From contig JAFAEC010000068.1 of assembly GCA_023424215.1 (NCBI GenBank), positions 1-40,339 of the forward strand: a stretch of DNA of 40,339 bases, in the 5' to 3' direction. Under the pieces are notes generated by a model that did not search any database, was not told the origin of the DNA, and was given only the letters and a program-made list of their open reading frames with translations. The stretch is from Pseudomonadota bacterium. GTDB taxonomy: Bacteria > Pseudomonadota > Alphaproteobacteria > Caulobacterales > Caulobacteraceae. The translations under genes and the position numbers were made by a program. Shown here piece by piece: positions 8,256 to 18,974 of this stretch (within the stretch, counting starts at the first letter, position 1; each line of letters starts with the position of its first letter).

Positions 8256-9659
8256 ATGGCTGACTTCGACCTCATCGTGATCGGTTCGGGCCCCGGGGGC
8301 TATGTGGCCGCCATTCGCGCCTCGCAGCTCGGCCAGAAGGTCGCCATCGTGGAGCGCGAGAACCTCGGCGGCATCTGCCTGAACTGGGGCTGCATCCCGA
8401 CCAAGGCCCTGCTCAAGTCTGGCGAGAAGTTCGAGAGCCTGTCGCATCTCAAGGACTACGGCCTGTCGGCCGAAAAGGTCGGCTTCGACTTCGACGCCAT
8501 CATCCAGCGCTCGCGCGGGGTGGCCGCCCAGATGAACAAGGGCGTCGCCTTCCTGATGAAGAAGCACAAGGTCGAGGTGATCGAGGGCTCGGCCAAGCTG
8601 GAGAAGGGCACGGATGCCCCGAAGGTCGTGGTGGCGCTGAACGCCGGGGGCGCCCGCACGATCGAGGCGAAGGCGGTCATGCTGGCCGTCGGCGCCCGGG
8701 CGCGGGCCTTGCCGCAGATCGGTCTGGAGGCCGACGGCGAGCGCATCTGGGCCTATCGCGAGGCGCTGGGGCCCAAGCGGCTGCCGAAGTCCTTCGTGGT
8801 CATCGGATCAGGCGCCATCGGTCTGGAATTCGCCAGCTTCTACCGCGCCCTGGGGGCGGAAGTTACGGTCGTGGAAGCGGTCGACCGGATCATGCCGGTC
8901 GAGGATGAGGAAGTCTCCAAAGCCGCACAGAAGGCCTTCGAGAAGCGCGGCATCAAATTCCGCACCGGTGCCAAGGTGACCAAGGTCACCAAGTCGGGGC
9001 AGGGGGTGCAGGTCGCCGTCGAGGTCGGCGGAAAGGCCGAGACCCTGGAGGGCGAGGTCTGCATCTCCGCGGTCGGCATCACCGCCAACACCGACGCCAT
9101 CGGCCTGGAGGCGCTGGGCGTCGAAATGGACCGCGGTCACATCAAGACCGGCGCCCATGGCGAGACCAATGTGAAGGGGCTGTACGCCATCGGCGACTGC
9201 GCCGGCGCGCCCTGGCTGGCGCACAAGGCCAGCCACGAAGGCATCCACGCCGCCGAGCACATCGCGGGATTCCGGACGCCCAATGTCCATTCGCCGATCG
9301 CCGGCTGCACCTACACCCAGCCCCAGGTCGCCTCGGTGGGCGTCACCGAACAGGCGGCGAAGGCGGAAGGGCGCGAGATCAAGGTCGGTCGCTTCCCGTT
9401 CCGGGTGAACGGCAAGGCGGTAGCCGCCGGCGAGATCGAAGGCTTCGTCAAGACCATCTTCGACGCCAAGACTGGCGCGCTCATCGGCGCTCACATGATC
9501 GGCGCCGAAGTCACGGAAATGGTGCAGGGTTTCGTCACCGCCATCACCATGGAGGCGACCGAGGAAGACATGCACGGCATCGTCTATCCGCACCCGACGA
9601 TGAGCGAGGCCATGCACGAGGCGTCGCTCGACGCCTGGCAACGCGTCCTGCACATCTGA
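8256..9659 (+). CDS. lpdA: Dihydrolipoyl dehydrogenase, PDH E3 component
   Basis: A 467-residue flavoprotein of normal E3 length. It re-oxidises dihydrolipoyl groups and reduces NAD+. The N-terminal FAD-binding GSGPGGYVAAIRA starts at about residue 10. The redox disulfide is in GGICLNWGCIPTK. The second dinucleotide site is VIGSGAIGLEFASFY. FAD contact GLYAIGDCAGAPWLAHKA and the C-terminal active-site HPTMSEAMHEA (His-Glu pair) are all present. The ATG at 8256 has a very good AAGGAGG five bases upstream and gives the usual N-terminus. The gene follows DUF3667 by 93 bases, enough for its own promoter; a GACTC (GANTC) site is at 8236. Confidence 0.97.
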   Translation: MADFDLIVIGSGPGGYVAAIRASQLGQKVAIVERENLGGICLNWGCIPTKALLKSGEKFESLSHLKDYGLSAEKVGFDFDAIIQRSRGVAAQMNKGVAFLMKKHKVEVIEGSAKLEKGTDAPKVVVALNAGGARTIEAKAVMLAVGARARALPQIGLEADGERIWAYREALGPKRLPKSFVVIGSGAIGLEFASFYRALGAEVTVVEAVDRIMPVEDEEVSKAAQKAFEKRGIKFRTGAKVTKVTKSGQGVQVAVEVGGKAETLEGEVCISAVGITANTDAIGLEALGVEMDRGHIKTGAHGETNVKGLYAIGDCAGAPWLAHKASHEGIHAAEHIAGFRTPNVHSPIAGCTYTQPQVASVGVTEQAAKAEGREIKVGRFPFRVNGKAVAAGEIEGFVKTIFDAKTGALIGAHMIGAEVTEMVQGFVTAITMEATEEDMHGIVYPHPTMSEAMHEASLDAWQRVLHI

Positions 9660-9665
9660 TCCGCC

Positions 9666-9998
9666 TCAGTCCGTGACGGTCTCCGGGACCGGGCGGGCGC
9701 TCTGGGTGTATTCGCGGGCCGAGGGAATGGACCGCTCGCTGGCTTCGTAGCGGGTGCAGAGGCCGCGGTAGTTCGGCCGGGCGCAAAGCTCCCAGACGCC
9801 ACGCTGGACGCGTATCGACCGGATCGGCCATTCGAGATCCAGATCGGGACTGGGCCCGGTCAGGGTCCGGGCCGGGCCGCGGTAGCCGATGTCTCGATAG
9901 ATGATGGCGAGCGGCTCCGCCGGCGCCGGCGCCGTCGCGGAGATCAGGCACGAGCCTCCGGCCAGAACGGTCGCCAGAAGCAGGCGGTGCGGCGTCAC
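9666..9998 (-). CDS. Secreted beta/gamma-crystallin-like protein
   Basis: A 110-residue protein with a signal peptide of about 28 residues (MTPHRLLLATVLAGG, a small Cys-containing hydrophobic core, ending near APAEP). The mature part is one crystallin-like domain with two Greek-key hallmarks: YRDIGYRG and CARPNYRG (the second normally begins with an aromatic residue; here a Cys follows Trp-Glu-Leu). Such domains are compact, and many bacterial ones bind calcium or inhibit proteases. Two Cys near residues 73 and 81 could form a disulfide in the periplasm. Its stop lies 7 bases from the lpdA stop (convergent). Family call is fairly firm; the role is unknown. Confidence 0.75.
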   Translation of the reverse strand: MTPHRLLLATVLAGGSCLISATAPAPAEPLAIIYRDIGYRGPARTLTGPSPDLDLEWPIRSIRVQRGVWELCARPNYRGLCTRYEASERSIPSAREYTQSARPVPETVTD

Positions 9999-10110
9999 GC
10001 GAAACCTCCCGTCACAGGGGCCGAAAGCGCGGGATCACCATACGCCGGGGACGTCCTGCTTGCCAGACCCGGAATGCGCCTAAGACATATTATGCGAAAC
10101 TGGAGGCAGC

Positions 10111-10980
10111 TCAGCGCCGGGCACGGCGATCCTGCAGACGCGCCGCCAGGCTTGAGGTGTCCCAGCGCGCGCCGCCCATGGCCTGGATCTCGGAGTAGAA
10201 CTGGTCGACCAGCGCCGTAAGGGCCAGATGGCTGCCGTTGGCGCGGGCTTCCTCGAGCACCAGACCCAGATCCTTGCGCATCCAGTCCACGGCGAAACCG
10301 AACTCGAACTCGCCGCGGGCCATGGTCTTCCAGCGGTTGTCCATCTGCCACGACTGCGCGGCGCCCTGGGAGACCGCGTCGTAGACGGCGTCGGTGTCGA
10401 GGCCGGCCGACTGGGCGAAATGTACGGCCTCGGCCAGGCCCTGGACGACTCCGGCGATGCAGATCTGGTTGACCATCTTGGTCAGCTGGCCGGCCCCGGC
10501 CGGCCCCATATGCTTCACGGCCTTGGCGTAGGCGCCCAGCACCGGCTCGACACGGGCCAGCGCGGCCGGGTCGCCCCCGGCCATGACGCTGAGCTTGCCG
10601 GCTTCCGCGCCGGCCTGACCGCCCGAAACCGGCGCATCGATGAAGGCGACGCCCGCGGCGTCGGCGACGGCCGCCATCTCCCGCGCGACGTGGGCCGAGG
10701 TGGTGGTGTGGTCGACGATCACGGCGCCGGAGCCAAGCTCCGGCAGCGCCTGGAGCACCACTTCGCGGACGTCGGCGTCGTTTCCGACGCACAGGATGAA
10801 GAGTTCCGCGTCCCGGGCCGCCTCGGCCACGGTGGCGGCGGGCCGGCCGCCGGCGGCCGCGGCCCAGGCCCGGGCCTTGTCCGGCGAGCGGTTGTATCCG
10901 GTCACCTCGTGTCCGGCGCCGGCCAGGTGGCGGGCCATCGGCGCCCCCATGACGCCCAGTCCTGCAAAGCCGATCTTCAC
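10111..10980 (-). CDS. NAD(P)-dependent beta-hydroxyacid dehydrogenase family protein
   Basis: A 289-residue protein of the 3-hydroxyisobutyrate dehydrogenase / tartronate semialdehyde reductase family. The Rossmann motif GLGVMG is at the N-terminus (GFAGLGVMGAPMARHL). The substrate loop DAPVSGGQAGAEAGKL and the catalytic Lys in GQLTKMVNQ follow in the expected order. It would oxidise or reduce a small beta-hydroxy acid with NAD(P)H; the exact substrate cannot be read from sequence. The start is GTG at 10980, overlapping the stop of the flavin reductase gene (GTGA), so the two are translationally coupled. A longer start inside the upstream gene is unlikely, because the Rossmann strand begins right after this GTG. 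Confidence 0.88.
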   Translation of the reverse strand: MKIGFAGLGVMGAPMARHLAGAGHEVTGYNRSPDKARAWAAAAGGRPAATVAEAARDAELFILCVGNDADVREVVLQALPELGSGAVIVDHTTTSAHVAREMAAVADAAGVAFIDAPVSGGQAGAEAGKLSVMAGGDPAALARVEPVLGAYAKAVKHMGPAGAGQLTKMVNQICIAGVVQGLAEAVHFAQSAGLDTDAVYDAVSQGAAQSWQMDNRWKTMARGEFEFGFAVDWMRKDLGLVLEEARANGSHLALTALVDQFYSEIQAMGGARWDTSSLAARLQDRRARR

Positions 10981-11480
10981 TCGCCTTCTCCCATCTTTCC
11001 GTAGCGGCCGCGCCAGAAGGTCAGCGCCGGGCCTACCGCGATCGTGAAATCGTCGACCCGGCCGACGATGATCATGTGGTCGCCCATCTCGATCCGTTCG
11101 TGGGTGACGCACTCGAAGCGCGCCAGCGTGTCCGGCAGGCAGGGCGGCCCCTCCCCGCGACGCTCGAACTCGCCCCCGGACAGAACCGCGACGCCGCGGG
11201 CGAAGCGCGCCGCCCGTGGCCGATCTGTCGCGCGCAGGACGTGGACGGCGAAGCGGCCGGCGGCGGCGAAGGCCGGCCAGCGTTCGGAGCGCTCGTCGAG
11301 GCACCACAGGATCAGGCGCGGCTCCAGCGAGACGGAGGTAAAGGAGTTGATGGTCAGGCCCAGCGGGCCCTGATCGCTGTCCGCCGTCACCACGCACACG
11401 CCGGTAGCGAAGGCGCCGAGCGCCCGGCGATAGGCCGTGGTCTCGGTAGACGGATGCGAAGGCGGCGGTTCGAGGGTCAC
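10977..11480 (-). CDS. Flavin reductase family protein
   Basis: A 167-residue protein of the flavin reductase-like (HpaC/FMN-binding split-barrel) family. Hallmarks are the ATGVCVVTA stretch near residue 25, the GLTINSFTSVSLEPRLILWCLDERS stretch, and the GDHMIIVGRV strand near the C-terminus. Such enzymes reduce FMN or FAD with NAD(P)H, often for a partner monooxygenase. No monooxygenase is adjacent; its only partner here is the coupled dehydrogenase downstream. The ATG at 11480 is taken; the first 15 residues are Pro/Ser/Thr-rich and probably flexible. The physiological partner is unknown. Confidence 0.87.
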   Translation of the reverse strand: MTLEPPPSHPSTETTAYRRALGAFATGVCVVTADSDQGPLGLTINSFTSVSLEPRLILWCLDERSERWPAFAAAGRFAVHVLRATDRPRAARFARGVAVLSGGEFERRGEGPPCLPDTLARFECVTHERIEMGDHMIIVGRVDDFTIAVGPALTFWRGRYGKMGEGE

Positions 11481-11588
11481 ACGTCCGACCTAGGCCGCCC
11501 GGCCCCGAGGGGCAAGGCGTGGATGGGAAACGTCGCCTTAACGCCTCGCCGTCCAGGATCGGGACAGTCCCTGCGGAGCCCCTCCCCC

Positions 11589-12491
11589 ATGTCCATGAGC
11601 GATCGGCCGATCCTCATCAAGAAGGTCAAGAAGGTCGCAGGGCACGGCCACCACGGCGGCGCCTGGAAGGTGGCCTACGCCGACTTCGTGACGGCGATGA
11701 TGGCCTTCTTCCTGTTGATGTGGCTGATCAACACGACCGATCCGGAGCAGAAGCGGGGGATTGCGGAGTATTTCGCGCCCGCCAGCGTGTCGGAGACCAC
11801 TTCGGGATCGGGCGGCATCCTCGGCGGGACCTCGCTCGGCGAGGACGGCGCCAAGGGATCCGGCTCGATGTCGGTGATCACCCAGCTGGCCCCCGAGGCG
11901 CCCGAGGATGCGCCGGCGGAAGCGGGCCAGAGCTCGAATCTCGCGGCGGCGACCGAGGAGGAGCTGCGCGACGAGATCGCCCGTCGCGAGGCCGCCGATT
12001 TCTCGTCGGCCGCCGAATCGCTGCGTCAGGCGATGCAGTCGATGCCAGAGCTGGCCGAACTGTCGAAGCAGCTGATCATCGACCAGACGCCGGAGGGCCT
12101 GCGCATCCAGCTGGTCGACCAGGAAGGCCGCTCGATGTTCGAGACCAACTCGGCCCGGCCGAATCCGCGCGCCCAGCTGCTGTTGCGGGCCATCTCGCGG
12201 GTGATCAACCAGCTGCCAAACCGGATCTCGATCACCGGCCACACCTCGGCCGCGCCGGGATCGAACCGCGCCAGCGGACCCAACGACTGGGCCCTGTCCT
12301 CGAACCGCGCCAACGCCTCGCGCCTGGTGCTGCAGGGCGCCGGCGTCGATCCCGACCGCGTCTACCAGGTGTCGGGCAAGGCGGGATCGGACCCGCTTTA
12401 CCCGGACGACCCGACCCTGGCCGGCAACCGGCGGATCGCCATCGTTCTGTTGCGCGAGGCGCCGGTGCTGCCCACGGACACCAGCCTGTGA
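11589..12491 (+). CDS. motB: Flagellar motor stator protein MotB
   Basis: A 300-residue stator subunit. After a Lys/His-rich cytoplasmic N-terminus comes a single membrane helix (about 30-47) with the proton-carrying Asp at residue 32 in YADFVTAMMAFFLLMW. A long Ser/Gly/Ala/Glu-rich linker follows, then an OmpA-like peptidoglycan-binding domain (ITGHTSA, then NDWALSSNRANA, then AGNRRIAIVLL). MotB anchors the MotA/B proton channel to the cell wall and powers flagellar rotation. ATG 11589 is chosen over 11595 because GGAG lies 10 bases upstream. motA is not in the window, which fits the separate location of motA and motB in Caulobacter. No clear sigma-54 promoter was found upstream. Confidence 0.95.
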   Translation: MSMSDRPILIKKVKKVAGHGHHGGAWKVAYADFVTAMMAFFLLMWLINTTDPEQKRGIAEYFAPASVSETTSGSGGILGGTSLGEDGAKGSGSMSVITQLAPEAPEDAPAEAGQSSNLAAATEEELRDEIARREAADFSSAAESLRQAMQSMPELAELSKQLIIDQTPEGLRIQLVDQEGRSMFETNSARPNPRAQLLLRAISRVINQLPNRISITGHTSAAPGSNRASGPNDWALSSNRANASRLVLQGAGVDPDRVYQVSGKAGSDPLYPDDPTLAGNRRIAIVLLREAPVLPTDTSL

Positions 12492-12498
12492 CCCCGGC

Positions 12499-12520
12499 GC
12501 CCGACCAGCGGCGGTCGGGC
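12499..12520 (+). terminator. Stem-loop after motB
   Basis: GCCCGACC at 12499-12506 pairs with GGTCGGGC at 12513-12520 around a six-base loop, starting 8 bases after the motB stop. The stem is strong, but only TTGCG follows, so termination is not certain. A short inverted repeat, CACAT/ATGTG, lies farther on at 12545-12560. Confidence 0.45.
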
Positions 12521-12604
12521 TTGCGTCGGGGCGCGGAGCGGTCCCACATACGGACATGTGCAGGGTGCCGGATTTCGGGCGGAATTGGATGGCGTGGTGA
12601 GGCC

Positions 12605-13339
12605 GTGACCCGCTTCGTTCCGCAACGCCAGCTGCGCTTCTACATGACCTCGGTCGCGCCCTGCCCCTATCTGCCGGGGCAGACGGAGCGGAAGGTGTTC
12701 GCCAACCTGCCCTTCTCGGACGGGGTCCATGTCAACGACGAGCTGACCCAGGCCGGCTTCCGCCGCAGCCAGAACATCGCTTACCGGCCCGCCTGCGAGA
12801 CCTGCGACGCCTGCGTCTCGGTGCGGATACCCGCGTCGGCGTTCAGCTTCTCCCGCTCGCAGCGGCGGGTGCTGGCGCGGAGCGCCGACCTGAGCCGCGA
12901 CCTGGTCGAGGCGGAGGCGACGACCGAGCAGTTCGACCTGCTGCGTCGCTACCTGGCGGCGCGCCATCCCGGCGGGGGGATGAGCGGCATGGGCTGGCTG
13001 GACTATGTGGCCATGGTCGAGGACACGGCGGTGCGGACGCACCTGATCGAGTACCGGCTGCCTTCGCCCGACGGTGGGCCCGGGGATCTGGTGGGCGTGT
13101 GCCTGACCGACCTGCTCTCGGACGGACTGTCGATGGTCTACAGCTTCTTCGACCCGGACCAGGAGGCGCGCAGCCCCGGGCGGTTCGCCATTCTCGACCA
13201 CGTGCGGCAGGCGCAGGCGGTGGGCCTGCCCTACGTCTACCTCGGCTACTGGGTCCGGGGGTCGGAGAAGATGGACTACAAGGCCGGCTTCCGGCCCATG
13301 GAGCAGTTGACCCGGCTGGGCTGGCGCGCCCTGCCCTAG
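12605..13339 (+). CDS. bpt: Aspartate/glutamate leucyltransferase or arginyltransferase (Bpt/Ate family)
   Basis: A 244-residue protein. This family transfers an amino acid from aminoacyl-tRNA to an N-terminal acidic residue, marking the protein for ClpS/ClpAP in the N-end rule pathway. The N-terminal domain has CPYLPGQTERKVFANL, the GFRRSQNIAYRPACETCDACVSVRIP Cys cluster, and the SRSQRRVL stretch. The C-terminal GNAT-like part has SMVYSFFDP and the YVYLGYWV, then MDYKAGFRP ending. Family members of this length in proteobacteria are mostly called Bpt; Leu versus Arg cannot be settled here. The start is GTG at 12605; upstream codons do not resemble the family. Its stop overlaps that of the convergent protease gene. 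Confidence 0.9.
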   Translation: MTRFVPQRQLRFYMTSVAPCPYLPGQTERKVFANLPFSDGVHVNDELTQAGFRRSQNIAYRPACETCDACVSVRIPASAFSFSRSQRRVLARSADLSRDLVEAEATTEQFDLLRRYLAARHPGGGMSGMGWLDYVAMVEDTAVRTHLIEYRLPSPDGGPGDLVGVCLTDLLSDGLSMVYSFFDPDQEARSPGRFAILDHVRQAQAVGLPYVYLGYWVRGSEKMDYKAGFRPMEQLTRLGWRALP

Positions 13340-14361
13340 CCCGCCGCCGGGACCGAGGTCCCCTGCCCCGCCGGTTGCGGGCCGATCCACGGCCCGGGGT
13401 CGCGCCCGCCCCCGAACTTCACCAGCGCCTCGATGCGCTTCCCGATCGGCGGGTGGGTGGCGAACAGACCCTCGAGACCGCGGCCGTCGGGCTGGTTGTC
13501 GAGGAACATCTGCTGGACCTCGTCGGGGCCCTTGAGCGAGGATCGCCCCTCGATCTTGCGCAGGGCCGAGATCATGGCGTCGGGATTCTTGGTCAGCTCG
13601 ACGGCGCCGGCGTCGGCGACGAACTCCCGGGTGCGCGACAGCATCATGCGGATGACCACGGCCAGGGCCACGCCGACGGCGGCGAAGGCGAGACCGATGA
13701 GGATCAGCGGGCCGGCGTTGGAGTTCTTCGAGCGGCCGCGGCCGCCGCCGGTGTGGATCAGGGCCCGGAAGACCAGCTCGGCCAGCACGCTGATGATGCC
13801 GGCGAAGATGGAGGCGATGACCATGGTCCGCACGTCCTTGTTGATGACGTGGGTCAGCTCGTGGGCCAGCACCGCCTCGACCTCGTCGCGGCTCAGGGTG
13901 TTCACCAGCCCGCGGGTGACGGTGACGCTGTAGCGGCCCTCGTGCAGGCCGGTCGCGAACGCGTTGAGGCTGTCGGTCTCGATCATGCGCAGGGTCGGGG
14001 TGCGCAGCCCGCGCGAGATGGCGAGGTTTTCCAACAGGTTGTAGAGCTCGGGTTCAGAGCGTCTCTCGACCTTCCGCGCGCCGGTGATCGAGTCGATGAT
14101 GGCCTGGTTGCCGAGGTAGGCGATGGCGAACCAGATCGCCGCCACGACAAGGGCGGTCGGCACGGTCCAGCCCAGCCAGGAGGCGGCCAGCGCCATGTCG
14201 TCGCCGAGGCCGCGCCCCGTGCCGGGCAGCAGGCCGAAGCCCATCATGACCAGCTGGGCGCCGTAGAGGATGAAGACCAGCAGCACCGGAAACCCCGCCA
14301 GCAGCAGGATCGACCGGGTGTTGTTCGCCCAGATGTGGGTCTGGAGCCCGACGGCGCCCAT
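13336..14361 (-). CDS. HtpX-like M48 membrane metalloprotease
   Basis: A 341-residue M48 peptidase. Two membrane helices (about 18-42 and 65-84) precede the catalytic domain. The zinc motif HELTH is at 167-171 with the downstream Glu ligand in SRTREFVADAGAVEL, and another hydrophobic pair (about 178-225) lies in between. Active site faces the cytoplasm in HtpX, where it cleaves damaged membrane proteins. The C-terminal tail is Gly/Pro-rich. It starts 7 bases after the lemA stop, so the two form an operon; lemA-M48 pairs are widespread. The ribosome site is weak, suggesting coupling to lemA. HtpX proper is somewhat shorter; I leave the symbol empty. Confidence 0.9.
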   Translation of the reverse strand: MGAVGLQTHIWANNTRSILLLAGFPVLLVFILYGAQLVMMGFGLLPGTGRGLGDDMALAASWLGWTVPTALVVAAIWFAIAYLGNQAIIDSITGARKVERRSEPELYNLLENLAISRGLRTPTLRMIETDSLNAFATGLHEGRYSVTVTRGLVNTLSRDEVEAVLAHELTHVINKDVRTMVIASIFAGIISVLAELVFRALIHTGGGRGRSKNSNAGPLILIGLAFAAVGVALAVVIRMMLSRTREFVADAGAVELTKNPDAMISALRKIEGRSSLKGPDEVQQMFLDNQPDGRGLEGLFATHPPIGKRIEALVKFGGGRDPGPWIGPQPAGQGTSVPAAG

Positions 14362-14368
14362 GGATCGA

Positions 14369-14944
14369 TCAGGCCTGGAAATTCACCGTCGGCGGAGCGG
14401 CGGTCATGGCGGCGCGGTCGGCCTCGCCCACGTCGAAGAAGGGCTTGTCCGAGGCGAAGCCGACGAGGCCGGCGAACAGGACCACGGGGAACTGCCGGCG
14501 GGCGGCGTTGAACTCGGAGACGGCGTTGTTGAAGAAGCGGCGGGCGGCGGCGAGCTTGTTCTCGATGTCCGACAGCTCGGTCTGCAGCTGCTGGAAGTTG
14601 GTGTTGGCCTTGAGGTCGGGATAGGCCTCGGCGACCGCGAACAGGCGGCCAAGCGCGCCGGTCAGCATGTTTTCGGCCTGCACCCGCTCGTTGATGTTGT
14701 GCGCCCCGGCGGCGGCGGCCCGGGCCTGGGTGACCGCGTCGAGGGTACCGCGCTCGTGGGTGGCGTAGCCCTTCACCGTCTCGACGAGGTTGGGGATCAG
14801 GTCCTGGCGTTGCTTCAGCTGCACGTCGATGTCGGCGAACGACTGGTCGGCGCGCTGGTCCAGCGCCACGAGGCGGTTGTAGCCGCCGACGACGATGAAC
14901 AGGACGATGGCGACGATAACGCCGATGACGATCCAGGTGATCAT
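14369..14944 (-). CDS. lemA: LemA family protein
   Basis: A 191-residue protein with an N-terminal membrane anchor (about 2-20, Ile/Val-rich) followed by the LemA helical domain: YNRLVALDQRADQSFADIDVQLKQRQDLIPNLVETVKGY, the ERVQAENMLTGAL helix, and the ENKLAAARRFFNNAVSEFNAARRQFP hallmark. The bulk of the protein probably lies outside the inner membrane. LemA proteins are often encoded beside M48 proteases, as here, and may act with them, but no biochemical role is established to my knowledge. ATG at 14944 has GGGGAG seven to twelve bases upstream. The 95-base gap to parC holds no gene. Confidence 0.92.
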   Translation of the reverse strand: MITWIVIGVIVAIVLFIVVGGYNRLVALDQRADQSFADIDVQLKQRQDLIPNLVETVKGYATHERGTLDAVTQARAAAAGAHNINERVQAENMLTGALGRLFAVAEAYPDLKANTNFQQLQTELSDIENKLAAARRFFNNAVSEFNAARRQFPVVLFAGLVGFASDKPFFDVGEADRAAMTAAPPTVNFQA

Positions 14945-15039
14945 GTCAGTCTCCCCAGCGGGGCGAAGGCCCCCTTCCCTTCACTATCGCCGGTTATGGC
15001 CGGAGCCGTAAGTGAAATCGCAGTCACCTCGCTCCGGCG

Positions 15040-17241
<2,202 letters not shown>

Positions 17242-17317
17242 GCGAAACTGATTCGAGCTTGGAAGCCGTCAGTCTAGCGCAGGATGGCCGCCCGTGCCGG
17301 AAAGCGCCTGTGGGCGA

Positions 17318-18898
17318 TCAGCCGACCGCCTGTTCGATGCCGGCGAGGAGGCTCTCGGCGGTGATCGGCTTGGCGACGTGCAGGTCGGCGCCGGCGGCGC
17401 GGGCTTCCTCGCGATGCTCGATCATGGCGTTGGCGCTGAGCATCACGATCGGCGTGGGCCTGTCGCCGCGACGGACCTCGTGGTCACGGATGGCCCGCGT
17501 GGCGGTCAGGCCGTCCATCGTCGGCATCTGCATGTCCATCAGCACCACGTCGAAGGTCGCCGCGGTGAACGCCTCCAGCGCCCGCTGGCCGTCCGCGACG
17601 ATCGTCAGTTCGGCGCCGGTCGAGGCCAGGATCAACTGGACGACCCGCTGGTTGACCGGGTGATCCTCCGCCAGCAGGACGCGCAGCGGCTTGTCGCGAC
17701 GGGCGCCGGCGACCGGAGCGGCGTCTCTCGCCGCCTCCTCCAACCCAGCGTCGACGCGTGTCAGAGGCAGAAGGACCGTGAACCGGCTGCCGACGCCGGG
17801 GGTCGAAACAACGTCGATGTCGCCGCCCATCATCTCGGCCAGCGAGCGGCAGATCGACAGACCCAGCCCCGTGCCGCCGAAGCGACGGGTGATACTGGTG
17901 TCCGCCTGTGTGAAGCGGCCGAACAGTCGCATCCGCGTTTCGGCGTCGAAGCCTATGCCGGTGTCCTGCACCTCGATCCGGACACGACCGATGTCGTCCT
18001 GGTCGATGCGGAGAGTGATCGCGCCGTGGGCCGTGAACTTGACGGCGTTGGACAGCAGGTTGTCCACGATCTGGCGCACACGGGTGCCGTCGCCGACGAA
18101 CCGACCCCGGGCGGCGGGATCGTGCTCGACAACGACCGCGAGCCCCTTGCCCCCGGCGCGGGAGCGGGCGCCCTCGATGGATGGTGCAATGGCGCGGGTC
18201 AGGTCGAACGGCCGGCTCTCGAGGTGGAACTGACCCGCCTCGATCTTGGACACGTCCAGAATGTCCGAGACCAGCCGTTCCAGCACCACGCCGGATTCAC
18301 GGACCAGGGCGACCATCTCGGACTGTTCGGGCGTCAGGCCGGTGCGCGACAGGGCGTCGACGATGCCGATGACGCCGTTCAGGGGCGTGCGGATCTCGTG
18401 GCTCATATTGGCGAGAAAGTCGGACTTCGCGCGACTGGCGGCCTCGGCGGCGGTCTTGGCCTCGGCCATGGCGCGCTCGGCGGCGATGCGATCCGTCACG
18501 TCCCGGGCCACGCCGTAGATCAGGTCACCGTAGCGCTGGGCCCGCCATTCAAGGATGCGGTACGAGCCGTCCGCGTGGGCATAGCGATTGATGAAGCCCA
18601 GCACCGGATCGCCCGGCTTCCGGTTCTCGACCTCGTGGACGTTGATCTGCGTCGCGGCTGCATCCTCCGGATGCAGGAAGCGCAGGAGCGGGCGCCCTTC
18701 CATGTCCGCGGGGCGGCGGCCCAGGACCTTCTCCCAGGAGCGGCTGGCCTTGACCACCCGTCCCTGCAGATCGCGGATGACCAGAAGATCGAGGGAGACG
18801 TCGAAGAAGGTGGCGAGGTGGGCGTCCCCGGCGTCGCCCGGCGCAGAGACCGGCTCGTCCGCCACGAGGGAGGTTTCGACGAGGGACGCCAGACTCAT
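17318..18898 (-). CDS. Soluble PAS hybrid histidine kinase with receiver domain
   Basis: A 526-residue protein without membrane helices. Order: PAS domain (about 28-138, with FFDVSLDLLVIRDLQGRVV and the GVARDVTDR end), coiled linker, HisKA dimerisation domain with phospho-acceptor His167 in FLANMSHEIRTPLNG, HATPase domain with N box (DNLLSNAVKF), G1 (DTGIGF) and G2 (GGTGLGLSI) boxes, then a receiver domain with phospho-acceptor Asp455 in LMDMQMP and the Lys in VAKPIT. It would autophosphorylate in response to a cytoplasmic cue and pass phosphate to its own receiver. No Hpt or response regulator is nearby. ATG 18898 is preferred over a TTG at 18922 because GAGG lies upstream. It separates recO from parC. 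Confidence 0.92.
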   Translation of the reverse strand: MSLASLVETSLVADEPVSAPGDAGDAHLATFFDVSLDLLVIRDLQGRVVKASRSWEKVLGRRPADMEGRPLLRFLHPEDAAATQINVHEVENRKPGDPVLGFINRYAHADGSYRILEWRAQRYGDLIYGVARDVTDRIAAERAMAEAKTAAEAASRAKSDFLANMSHEIRTPLNGVIGIVDALSRTGLTPEQSEMVALVRESGVVLERLVSDILDVSKIEAGQFHLESRPFDLTRAIAPSIEGARSRAGGKGLAVVVEHDPAARGRFVGDGTRVRQIVDNLLSNAVKFTAHGAITLRIDQDDIGRVRIEVQDTGIGFDAETRMRLFGRFTQADTSITRRFGGTGLGLSICRSLAEMMGGDIDVVSTPGVGSRFTVLLPLTRVDAGLEEAARDAAPVAGARRDKPLRVLLAEDHPVNQRVVQLILASTGAELTIVADGQRALEAFTAATFDVVLMDMQMPTMDGLTATRAIRDHEVRRGDRPTPIVMLSANAMIEHREEARAAGADLHVAKPITAESLLAGIEQAVG

Positions 18899-18974
18899 GT
18901 CGATCGCCTCGGCAAAGTACAACCACGGGCCGCTAGCGTACGGAGCGCAGGTTAAGGCGGCTTGAAGCGGGCCG

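Noticed and set aside
11481..11588. Sigma-54 or CtrA-type promoter for motB
   Set aside because: No TGGC-N8-TTGC pair and only a half site TTAAC; not enough to call.
11519..12604. Long upstream extension of bpt through motB in another frame
   Set aside because: Arg-rich shadow sequence; the real N-terminus of bpt begins at GTG 12605 next to the conserved fold.
17294..18955. A 553-codon open frame opposite the hybrid histidine kinase
   Set aside because: All kinase and receiver motifs lie on the minus strand; the opposite frame has no motif.
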